Of a DNA stretch of 40,823 bases, positions 32,404 through 38,910 are shown in pieces. Origin of the DNA: Candidatus Calditenuaceae archaeon (GTDB lineage: Archaea; Thermoproteota; Nitrososphaeria_A; Caldarchaeales; Calditenuaceae); NCBI GenBank assembly GCA_025058055.1, contig JANXEU010000027.1:1-40823 (forward strand). Direction: 5' to 3'. Each line of letters opens with the position of its first letter. Within the stretch, counting starts at the first letter, position 1. Under the pieces are notes generated by a model. It was not told where the DNA came from. It saw only the letters and a list, made by a program, of their open reading frames with translations, and did no database searches. Made by a program: the position numbers and the translations under genes.

Positions 32404-33189
32404 CTATTGTTGAGCCGGGCCGCAATCTTTTATGTCTTCCCTTGGTGAGTTAATCCTAGAGTGCAGGAGAGCGGCACACAATGCCGTGTTGAAACCGAAA
32501 TTAACGTTCATCGACCGGCCTCGTTCTACTAATGTCCTCAGCTCCTCGAGACTAGGTGCTTTTCCGTCTAGTGACCAGACCACGAACCTCGCAACGTTGC
32601 GGCACAGACCCTTAATGAGGTCTAGATATCGGGTCAGGGCCTCCACTTCTTGAGCGTCCTCAACGAAGACCTGTTTCGTGCCAGCTCTTATCGTCACGCA
32701 CTCGCCCTCGACTTTCACCTCGTCGGGACTCAGGGCTAGTATCTCCTCTAGAGTGAGTCCGTGTTTTGTCAAGACGTTCACGACCCTGTACAGCCTCCTC
32801 CTGAGCGCCTTGAGTTTAAACAGCGCCCTCAAGTCTTCAAGGTTGTCCATCGCCTCCTCTCCGTATATCTGCTCAAAGGTCCTACCTTCGTTTATCATGT
32901 TAAGTTTGTCCTCATCAAAGTGGTTCAGGATCCGGATACGTACACGCTTCACGCCCTCAATGCGACTTACCGCTTCCTTGGCGTCTTCCAGCATCATGTA
33001 GATGAAGTTCGGAGAACACCAGTACATGGACGTCATTATTTCTACCTCGACATCGCCCAGTTCCGAGACCTTAACATCGCGAACAAAACCCAGATCTGTG
33101 ATCGGTTCATCGAGTTCTGGGTCGTAGACTTTGTTCAGCGATGAAATTACCTTCTCCTTTAATGAAGTAGTTGAACCAAAAGCGTTCAT
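32404..33189 (-). CDS. DUF59/MIP18-type metal-cluster maturation protein with C-terminal extension
   Basis: A 261-residue protein. Residues about 9-100 are a DUF59 (MIP18/PaaD/SufT) domain: VYDPELDEPITDLGFV and the conserved Cys in TSMYWCSPNFIYMM. This family helps to assemble or insert iron-sulfur or other metal sites. The remaining 160 residues are helical, contain further Cys (GECVTI, GLCRNVA, TALCAALL and a C-terminal CGPAQQ) and are not typical of stand-alone DUF59. ATG start with GGTGA upstream; 39 bases after the amidohydrolase. A two-domain DUF59 protein beside an amidohydrolase and an ADH recalls propane monooxygenase operons. Confidence 0.8.
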   Translation of the reverse strand: MNAFGSTTSLKEKVISSLNKVYDPELDEPITDLGFVRDVKVSELGDVEVEIMTSMYWCSPNFIYMMLEDAKEAVSRIEGVKRVRIRILNHFDEDKLNMINEGRTFEQIYGEEAMDNLEDLRALFKLKALRRRLYRVVNVLTKHGLTLEEILALSPDEVKVEGECVTIRAGTKQVFVEDAQEVEALTRYLDLIKGLCRNVARFVVWSLDGKAPSLEELRTLVERGRSMNVNFGFNTALCAALLHSRINSPREDIKDCGPAQQ

Positions 33190-33228
33190 AGAGTTTCACC
33201 AAAAAAATTTAATGAAAATCGGCCACCC

Positions 33229-34338
33229 TTATTTCCCTATTTTGATGATCGGAGGCTTAATGTTATACTGCTTGGCTATTGCGTCCTCTGCCAACTTCTT
33301 CTTCGCCTCGTTTACGTCAATCCCCCATAATTTGGCCGCGTTCTCTCCGAGGATCTTCTTCTTAGTCTCTAGGGTCAACTCTACACCGTACTCCTTCTCG
33401 ACGTCTTTGGGCAGCTCGAACTTCAAGAACTCCTCAGTCAGCCATTTGGGATGCCATAGTGCGTAGTCCGACCCGTAAAGGATTCTGTCTGGGCCACACC
33501 AGAAGAGGAGCTCACCGAGCACCTCGGCAAAGTACCTCGGTCTCTTGTGAATGAAGGCCATCACTACAGCCAAGCCCGCGTATACGTTCTTCTCCTGTGT
33601 GGCGATCCAGCAGAAGTCGTCTATCCTTGGCGCACCCGAGTGGGTGACCACGAAGGTCAGGTCTTGGAACGAGGTCGCTGCCGTGTCCACGTCGTGTACG
33701 TCGAAGGAGTCCTTGCTCAATGGCCAAACGGTTGGCCCCTTATGGGGAACCTGAATGCTAATTCCCAGCTCTCTGTTCTTTTCGAGATACTCGAAAGCCT
33801 CCTTAGAGTCCAAACGCCAGCCTTTGGATACTGTGCCGTCCATCTCTTTCCATTCTGCCGTATAAAGCTTTGTACTCTTGATCTGCCAAGGCCTAACCCG
33901 ATAGTTCTTTACGAGGTCCTCAAGCCTCCTTAGCCCTGCCTCTCCGTCTCTCGGGTCCCACGTAGCGCTGTTTACAAACCTGTCAGGGTATTTATGCATC
34001 GCTGCCAGCTGGTCCGCGTTTATAGTATCGTCGAACCCGTTCCTGTAGAAATACCTGAGCCCAACACCCATGAAAACTGCAACGTCGACGTGTCCCTTCA
34101 CGAAAACGTCTTCTATGGTCCTATCTACGCCGTACCAGAGGAATGTGTTGTAATCCCAGATGTATTCCTCCGGGCTCAAACCTTTATGGTAGTCGTAGAA
34201 ACAATCTATCCAGCCCTTAGCGAGCTGCGGACGGAGCCAATTCTCCGGCCTGGCATCCCAGATATGCGTGTGATAATCCATAACGAACACGTCGTGCCTC
34301 TTGCCGTCAGGAGTCTCTACCACAATCATTGTACCCAT
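33229..34338 (-). CDS. amidohydrolase-2 family TIM-barrel protein
   Basis: A 369-residue metal-dependent hydrolase/decarboxylase fold (Amidohydro_2, ACMSD-like). Metal ligands visible: H23-x-H25 in MDYHTHIWD, His in VPHKGPT, His in VVTHSGAP and Asp in LYGSDYALWHP. The C-terminus has an extra charged tail (ANEAKKKLAEDAIAKQYN) beyond the barrel. The reaction is unknown. In actinobacterial prmABCD/mimABCD propane monooxygenase operons a protein of this family follows the oxygenase genes and is thought to be needed for an active enzyme; here it is divergent from a copper monooxygenase operon, sharing a 93-bp promoter region. ATG 34338, leaderless. Confidence 0.85.
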   Translation of the reverse strand: MGTMIVVETPDGKRHDVFVMDYHTHIWDARPENWLRPQLAKGWIDCFYDYHKGLSPEEYIWDYNTFLWYGVDRTIEDVFVKGHVDVAVFMGVGLRYFYRNGFDDTINADQLAAMHKYPDRFVNSATWDPRDGEAGLRRLEDLVKNYRVRPWQIKSTKLYTAEWKEMDGTVSKGWRLDSKEAFEYLEKNRELGISIQVPHKGPTVWPLSKDSFDVHDVDTAATSFQDLTFVVTHSGAPRIDDFCWIATQEKNVYAGLAVVMAFIHKRPRYFAEVLGELLFWCGPDRILYGSDYALWHPKWLTEEFLKFELPKDVEKEYGVELTLETKKKILGENAAKLWGIDVNEAKKKLAEDAIAKQYNIKPPIIKIGK

Positions 34339-34431
34339 AAAATTCGTCTTTTTAATTTAAGTTTATCGTTCTTACAAATGTTCGATTCTAATCCGTAGGT
34401 ATATATATCAGCACGTCATGTAATTAACGCC
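34339..34431 (+). promoter_or_regulatory. shared divergent promoter region of the CuMMO and amidohydrolase operons
   Basis: This 93-bp AT-rich gap holds TATATATATC at 34400-34409, about 27 bases before the CuMMO ATG at 34432, and on the minus strand CGATAAACTTAAATT, about 26 bases before the amidohydrolase ATG at 34338. Neither start has a ribosome binding site. The two boxes are some 40 bases apart, so one bound regulator could control both operons. Confidence 0.6.
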
Positions 34432-35013
34432 ATGGAAGCAGGAACAGGAAAGCGAGTAGGAACTGAGATTGAGCCGAAACCACCGGTCGGAAAGGTGAAG
34501 CCGGTGTTCAGCATCGCTGACGAGGGCCGCGCGATCAGAAACTTGATGTGGATGTGGTGGGTGACGGCAGTCGTCTACAACTCGGTTGCGATTCCGGTGA
34601 TTTGGGACCCAGCTCAGCACTCCTTCCTACTTAGGGACGCAACGTGGACACCTCCACACCTGATGATCTTCGGTCCGTACTTTGCCCTAATATTCGCGAT
34701 GGCGATAATTTTCCAGCTCTACGCGCTGAAGAAGGCACAGCCCTACATTATTAATAAAATCCCGGTGACGCTGTGGGTGTTCCCGATAACAGTGTTCGGC
34801 TTCACGCTGGGGTCGATGATAACCAACGAGTTGGGCCACATCTTCCTCTTCAGAGAGGAGTTCTTCTCAATGCCGACGCACTGGAACTTCGTGCTGACGT
34901 TCATGTTCATCTACGCTGTCGGTGTGCCTGAGGTCGTCAGAGTACTGCTGAGGTTACAGCATCTAGAGAACCTTGCACAGCGACTCGTCACACAGGCTAA
35001 GGTAACAGCGTAA
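34432..35013 (+). CDS. pmoC: copper membrane monooxygenase subunit C (PmoC/AmoC)
   Basis: A 193-residue integral membrane protein with about four helices. It holds two copper sites of the particulate methane/ammonia monooxygenase family. The CuC ligands read D59-x3-H63-x12-H76 (WDPAQHSFLLRDATWTPPH), matching Asp156, His160 and His173 of Methylococcus PmoC in spacing. The CuD ligands read N132-x3-H136-x13-H150 (TNELGHIF to MPTHW), matching Asn227, His231 and His245. The short length is like archaeal AmoC (about 190) rather than bacterial PmoC (about 260). First gene of the operon, leaderless ATG behind a strong TATA box. The substrate cannot be read from the ligands. Confidence 0.95.
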   Translation: MEAGTGKRVGTEIEPKPPVGKVKPVFSIADEGRAIRNLMWMWWVTAVVYNSVAIPVIWDPAQHSFLLRDATWTPPHLMIFGPYFALIFAMAIIFQLYALKKAQPYIINKIPVTLWVFPITVFGFTLGSMITNELGHIFLFREEFFSMPTHWNFVLTFMFIYAVGVPEVVRVLLRLQHLENLAQRLVTQAKVTA

Positions 35014-35027
35014 ATTAGGTGGCTCGA

Positions 35028-35807
35028 ATGGCTCAACCGGTTGAGACGCAGCCCATATTTTTTACGAGAACAATTAGATGGATAGCGTTCACAGCGACGC
35101 TCATCTTCTCTCAGAACATGCTGACCGTCAGCTCGCAGATCGGCGTCGGAGACTGGGAGTTCTGGATCGATTGGAAGGACTGGGGATTCGCGCCATTCGT
35201 ATTCACGTGGCTGGTGGCGACGCACTTCCCGATATACTCGCTGGTGTTCAAGAGGTTCTTCAACCTATACTTCGGTGCTACGATGACCTTCGCCTTCTGG
35301 TACATTCAGAGGAACATCATGGTGTACTTCTTCTTCGTTGAGATGAACAACTACCCGTTCAACTACGTCCAGGTACCGTCATACCTCTTCTCGGCGCTGG
35401 CCACAGACTTGACGCTGTTCGTCATGAAAGACAGGCATCCAGGGCTGTACATATTGATATCTTCATCGATCGCAGGCGCGTTGACGGCCCCCAGTGTTCT
35501 CGTGTGGCACAACCTTCCGTTCATGATGACCGAGGTGGCTTACCCAGACCCAGTCAACCCAGAGACGACGCACATAATGCCGATCTGGTACCTGATAAGA
35601 ATGGTGGTGCCCAAAGCGCCGATACCTGCATACATCTCTGAGGCTTGGAGTTGGCCTCATCCCTATAGGTCATTCTATGAACCAATTCAGATAATGGCAG
35701 GAACGATGGGAGTGATGGGAGCGATTTGGGCTGGATTCACGTACATCTTCTACTGGGCTATCTTCCGTGGCGTCGAGAAGACAACCAAGTACTTCCAGGA
35801 GCAGTGA
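35028..35807 (+). CDS. pmoA: copper membrane monooxygenase subunit A (PmoA/AmoA)
   Basis: A 259-residue membrane subunit with six to seven helices that packs against subunit C. The family hallmark GDWEFWIDWKD (41-51) is close to bacterial PmoA/AmoA GDWDFWVDWKD; archaeal ammonia oxidisers have a different version. The later YPFNYVQVPSYLFSALATD matches the P-INFV-P-S-ALILD region of bacterial PmoA. Length is nearer to bacterial PmoA (about 247) than to AOA AmoA (about 216). The ORF track starts at GTG 35019; ATG 35028 is preferred because AGGTGG sits five bases upstream. The stop overlaps the next ATG (TGATG). Confidence 0.95.
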   Translation: MAQPVETQPIFFTRTIRWIAFTATLIFSQNMLTVSSQIGVGDWEFWIDWKDWGFAPFVFTWLVATHFPIYSLVFKRFFNLYFGATMTFAFWYIQRNIMVYFFFVEMNNYPFNYVQVPSYLFSALATDLTLFVMKDRHPGLYILISSSIAGALTAPSVLVWHNLPFMMTEVAYPDPVNPETTHIMPIWYLIRMVVPKAPIPAYISEAWSWPHPYRSFYEPIQIMAGTMGVMGAIWAGFTYIFYWAIFRGVEKTTKYFQEQ

Positions 35808-36292
35808 TGAGAATGGTCTCCTTTAGGTTGATCCTACCTCTGCTTACAACGTTGGTGACCTTCTGGTGGGTCGGAACAATAGCTTTGGTCTTGGCGCACC
35901 ACGGATCAGCGCTGATGTTCACTCACGAGATGTGGGAGGCTTCGCGCTTGGGCGCGATCTTGGGAGCGGTAGCCTTTCTAATCTTGGTTCTAATAGATCA
36001 AGGAGTGAGGACGTTCATAGATCACAAGATTCTAGCTCGAATGAAGAGTGCTCTCATGTACCGAAACCGTGGAAGCATAATTGCGCCCTTCATAGCGGTA
36101 GCCTACGCGCAACAGGCTCAGGTTCAATACTGGGACGTGTGGTACAGTGATGCAACCAACGCGCTAGTCGGTACCGCATCTTGGGTCTTCATGGTACTAG
36201 TGACGGCCTATTACCTTCTGAAGTGGATGAACAATGACAAGAAGTTCTATAGGGCACTTAAGAAGCAACTAGAGGGAGGCGAGGCGAGATGA
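35807..36292 (+). CDS. membrane protein of the CuMMO operon, between A and B (accessory subunit X)
   Basis: A 161-residue protein with about four hydrophobic segments (LILPLLTTLVTFWWVGTIAL, LGAILGAVAFLILVLI, IIAPFIAVAYA and NALVGTASWVFMVLV). Not a family that I recognise. His-rich AHHGSALMFTHEMWE (about 30-45) lies just after the first helix on what may be the outer face and could bind metal. Translationally coupled on both sides (TGATG with subunit A, ATGA with subunit B), so it is surely co-produced with the oxygenase. AOA have extra small subunits (AmoX and others), but this one is longer than AmoX (about 100). The ORF track's earlier start lies inside subunit A. Confidence 0.85.
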   Translation: MRMVSFRLILPLLTTLVTFWWVGTIALVLAHHGSALMFTHEMWEASRLGAILGAVAFLILVLIDQGVRTFIDHKILARMKSALMYRNRGSIIAPFIAVAYAQQAQVQYWDVWYSDATNALVGTASWVFMVLVTAYYLLKWMNNDKKFYRALKKQLEGGEAR

Positions 36293-37026
36293 ACAAGAGT
36301 AAGACCTTAGTCTTGGGTGCGTCGATTCTGTTGCTGATGCTGTCTGGTTACATAGTCGGGGCGGCCGCACACGAAGAAGAGCCATTCGTAGATTGGGAAG
36401 TTGCTTACAGCTACATCGAATGGTTAGGACCTCCTGAGTACACCTATCAGGGAAGGAAGATCGTGGCAGTTCCCGATCCGGTCTCGCGAATTGATCCTCA
36501 CATAACGATGAACACAGGAGACATCCTTTACGCACGGTACAGGTTCAGGTTCCTGGGTGAGGACCCCATCAAAGCCGATGCCTTCTATCTAACTAGATTG
36601 GGGTTGGACTTTGGGATACTAGGGAAATACGTGAACGGGAAGTTCATCGGAGGTTCCTACTTCAGAGCCGAACCAGGACAGACTTACGAGGTTCTGCTGG
36701 TCTTGCGAGCAATAACCCCGACCAAGGGGGTGACGAGGCACCTTCACGTCGGCATATCGCTTGAGGGCATCGGTAACATACCAGTTGCTGAACCGATGAT
36801 GGTCCACCTACCCGGAGAGAGGTATCATCCGAGACTCTACGGTCTGTTCGTGGACATAATTGGCGAGAAGCAATCGGAACCGCTAGCTGGTCTAAACCTT
36901 CGTCCGGTCGGGGAGGTGAAAGTCGTCGAGGATTGGTTCTGGACGCCCGGAAGCATTTACGCCAACATCGGAATCGCGGCGGCCTTTATGGCCGTGATGT
37001 ACTTCGCAGGTAAGAGGAGGGGGTGA
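36289..37026 (+). CDS. pmoB: copper membrane monooxygenase subunit B (PmoB/AmoB), single-cupredoxin type
   Basis: A 245-residue exported subunit. Signal peptide residues 1-27 end at GAAA before H28, so the mature N-terminus would be His, as in Methylococcus PmoB (His33). H151-x-H153 in RHLHVGI matches His137-x-His139. These three form the CuB site. One cupredoxin domain is followed by one C-terminal helix (SIYANIGIAAAFMAVMYFA). Bacterial PmoB has two cupredoxin domains and about 400 residues; the short form is like archaeal AmoB (about 190). ATG start overlapping the previous stop, with GGAGG upstream. Confidence 0.93.
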   Translation: MNKSKTLVLGASILLLMLSGYIVGAAAHEEEPFVDWEVAYSYIEWLGPPEYTYQGRKIVAVPDPVSRIDPHITMNTGDILYARYRFRFLGEDPIKADAFYLTRLGLDFGILGKYVNGKFIGGSYFRAEPGQTYEVLLVLRAITPTKGVTRHLHVGISLEGIGNIPVAEPMMVHLPGERYHPRLYGLFVDIIGEKQSEPLAGLNLRPVGEVKVVEDWFWTPGSIYANIGIAAAFMAVMYFAGKRRG

Positions 37027-37033
37027 GGGTGGA

Positions 37034-37333
37034 ATGAGTAAGCGAAGAGGTGAAGAAAAGGAGTTCAACTTCATGATGACACTGCCGGCATGGTTCCTAA
37101 CGGTTACCGGCACCACCATAGCGAGCCTACCACAGTACTTCATAGTTCAGTTCGCGCTGCCAGCGTGGGTTGCGTTGGTCATAGGGATACCTATCCTAGC
37201 CGTCGGAGGCATAATGCTGGTGCTCGCGTGGCTGCCTGAGAGGCAGAGGAAGTATCCCGAGATACTCGAGTACACACAGACACCGATACCCAAAGTCTAC
37301 ATCGAGGAAGCGAAGAAGGAAGGTCTACTCTAA
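37034..37333 (+). CDS. small two-helix membrane protein, last gene of CuMMO operon (AmoX/Y-like)
   Basis: A 99-residue protein with two hydrophobic segments (LPAWFLTVTGTTIASLPQYFIV and WVALVIGIPILAVGGIMLVLAWL) and a charged C-terminal tail. Length and topology resemble AmoX-type small subunits of archaeal ammonia monooxygenase, but I see no specific sequence match. Starts seven bases after subunit B behind GGTGGA. Followed by a T-tract and an inverted repeat, so it ends the operon. Confidence 0.85.
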   Translation: MSKRRGEEKEFNFMMTLPAWFLTVTGTTIASLPQYFIVQFALPAWVALVIGIPILAVGGIMLVLAWLPERQRKYPEILEYTQTPIPKVYIEEAKKEGLL

Positions 37334-37342
37334 ACGAACGAA

Positions 37343-37372
37343 TCTTTTTATTATCAAATTTTAAATTGATAA
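37343..37372 (+). terminator. T-tract plus inverted repeat ending the CuMMO operon
   Basis: CTTTTTATT is followed by TTATCAA-N8-TTGATAA (37351-37357 with 37366-37372). A poly-T run is the normal archaeal terminator; the 7-bp palindrome could be a hairpin or an operator for the cupredoxin gene downstream. Confidence 0.5.
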
Positions 37373-37439
37373 GGTGTATTCTCTTATTCAGCGTCACTTA
37401 GAGATTAGGACCAGCACAAACAGAGGAATCAAGACTATG

Positions 37440-37446
37440 TTATAAG
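37440..37446 (+). promoter_or_regulatory. TATA box of the cupredoxin gene
   Basis: TTATAAG, about 24 bases before GTG 37467; the mRNA would be leaderless at that GTG or have a 15-base leader to ATG 37482. Confidence 0.45.
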
Positions 37447-37466
37447 AATACTTAATAAATCGGGCC

Positions 37467-38039
37467 GTGCTAATAGACGATATGAGGAAAGTAATTGCCG
37501 TGGTGGCCGTCGTGGTTGTGATAGGGGCCCTCACCTTCTTCATCTTTGGTCAGAGAGGCCCGAGAGAGATAATTTTGGAAGCATGGGAGTTCGGATATAA
37601 CGGAACGACAGGAGGCCCAACGATCAAGCTGAAAGCAGGTGAAGAGATCAGGATCACGCTGATAAACAGGGGTGGCGTGGCGCACGAGATAATCGTGGTG
37701 AAGGACCAGGACAGAGAGGCCTTTCTGACGGAGACCCATAAGCTGGTCAGGAGGTTCATCGAGAAAGGTGTAACCGACCCTATCGTGATTCACGCGTCTC
37801 CAGAGTGGCACGTCTCGTACCGGATCTTCGCGGTTACAGAGATGGTGATCGGTGGAAACATCGTACTCGGCTTTAGGACGATCGACCACATTCACGTCGA
37901 GAGAGGGCAGGTGTTCTCGTTCACGATGAAGCTCGATAAGCCGGGAACCTACAACTACGTCTGTGGACTCACGGAACTGACCTTCCCTGAGACCCATGCG
38001 GACAGGGGAATGTACGGAACGATAATCGTCGAAGCTTGA
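37467..38039 (+). CDS. membrane-anchored cupredoxin (blue copper protein)
   Basis: A 190-residue protein with an N-terminal membrane anchor (8-26) and an outer cupredoxin domain. Likely type 1 copper ligands are H73 (GVAHEIIV), C166 (YNYVCG), H177 and M182 (ETHADRGMYG). The Cys-to-His loop is 11 residues, longer than in plastocyanin or rusticyanin, and an insert of about 50 residues (DREAFLTETHKL to VIHASPEW) adds further His. It could pass electrons between the monooxygenase, quinol pool and terminal oxidase. Has its own promoter after the CuMMO operon. GTG 37467 or ATG 37482 start. Confidence 0.88.
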   Translation: MLIDDMRKVIAVVAVVVVIGALTFFIFGQRGPREIILEAWEFGYNGTTGGPTIKLKAGEEIRITLINRGGVAHEIIVVKDQDREAFLTETHKLVRRFIEKGVTDPIVIHASPEWHVSYRIFAVTEMVIGGNIVLGFRTIDHIHVERGQVFSFTMKLDKPGTYNYVCGLTELTFPETHADRGMYGTIIVEA

Positions 38040-38051
38040 CGTTTACACGGC

Positions 38052-38735
38052 TCAGAGGTGGTCTAACAGCTCGCTGAACTTGCGAATTCTAACGTCGGGC
38101 TCAAATTCGACCTCGTCGAAGTTCTCTCCAGCTACGTCGATCCAAATAGCCCTCAAACCTGCGGCCTTGCTTCCAACGACGTCATATACGGTACTGGAGA
38201 CGTGCGCGACGTTCTCAGGTCGAAGTCTCATCCGTTCAGCAGCGTCCAAGTAAATTTTGGGGTGAGGTTTGTAGAGTCCAGATTGCTTGGCTGAGAATAG
38301 GTAATCGAACTTCACCTTAAGCTTCTTCGTGAGCGAATCGATGGTTTCCGGGTCACCGTTCGAAAGGACGGCGATCGCATACCCCTTTCCCCTCAAAGCG
38401 CCAAGCGTTTCATCAACCTCCGGGAGGGGCTTCAGGTCGTTCCATTTGTTGACTAGCTTGTCGACGGCGCCCCTGTCGACCGCGATCCCAAGCGACTTGA
38501 GCGTATGAACGAGCGACCGCCTAGTGATCTCCAGGAATGGGGTATGACCCTTACCCAATAACGTGTCCAGCATCGTATAGTAGATCTGCCTAGTCCTCCA
38601 CTGATCGAGTATCTGGTCTGCCCTGACTCTTTGGATCGAGAGCAGCTCATCGATGAGGGGTATGAGGGTTCCTCTCCAGTCAAAGAGGGTGACGAAGAGA
38701 TCGAAGGTAACAGCCTTAACGTCCTGGAGTTTCAC
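38052..38735 (-). CDS. HAD-superfamily hydrolase (2-haloacid dehalogenase-like)
   Basis: A 227-residue HAD protein with a helical cap. Motif I has nucleophile D12 in FDLFVTLFD (haloacid dehalogenases have FDAYGTLFD), motif II VLSNGD, motif III Lys in GLYKPHPKIY. Substrates could be phosphates or haloacids; the family does not settle this. The ORF track starts 14 codons earlier, but GTG 38735 begins right after a TATA box (GTATATATAT, minus strand, 38756-38765), as a leaderless message. It closes the AT-rich block that contains the monooxygenase. Confidence 0.82.
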   Translation of the reverse strand: MKLQDVKAVTFDLFVTLFDWRGTLIPLIDELLSIQRVRADQILDQWRTRQIYYTMLDTLLGKGHTPFLEITRRSLVHTLKSLGIAVDRGAVDKLVNKWNDLKPLPEVDETLGALRGKGYAIAVLSNGDPETIDSLTKKLKVKFDYLFSAKQSGLYKPHPKIYLDAAERMRLRPENVAHVSSTVYDVVGSKAAGLRAIWIDVAGENFDEVEFEPDVRIRKFSELLDHL

Positions 38736-38755
38736 AAAAACAACACCGTGACGCA

Positions 38756-38765
38756 ATATATATAC
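38756..38765 (-). promoter_or_regulatory. TATA box of the HAD hydrolase gene
   Basis: The minus strand reads GTATATATAT, about 25 bases before GTG 38735. It resembles the CuMMO operon box. Confidence 0.5.
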
Positions 38766-38910
38766 GTGTTGGAGCATCGAACGCCAATCGTCGACTCATT
38801 GACGCTCTAATTTTGCAGCAGCCGATTTATTGAAGGTTCTGGAGGCTTTAGATTGTCGGGAAAGGGCCCCCATCCTCACCGTTAAATCGACCCAACGGTG
38901 AGCTTCTGTG

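Noticed and set aside
34432-37333. Assigning the operon as ammonia monooxygenase
   Set aside because: Gene order, a bacterial-like subunit A signature and alkane-type helper genes argue against it; ammonia use cannot be excluded but is not supported here.
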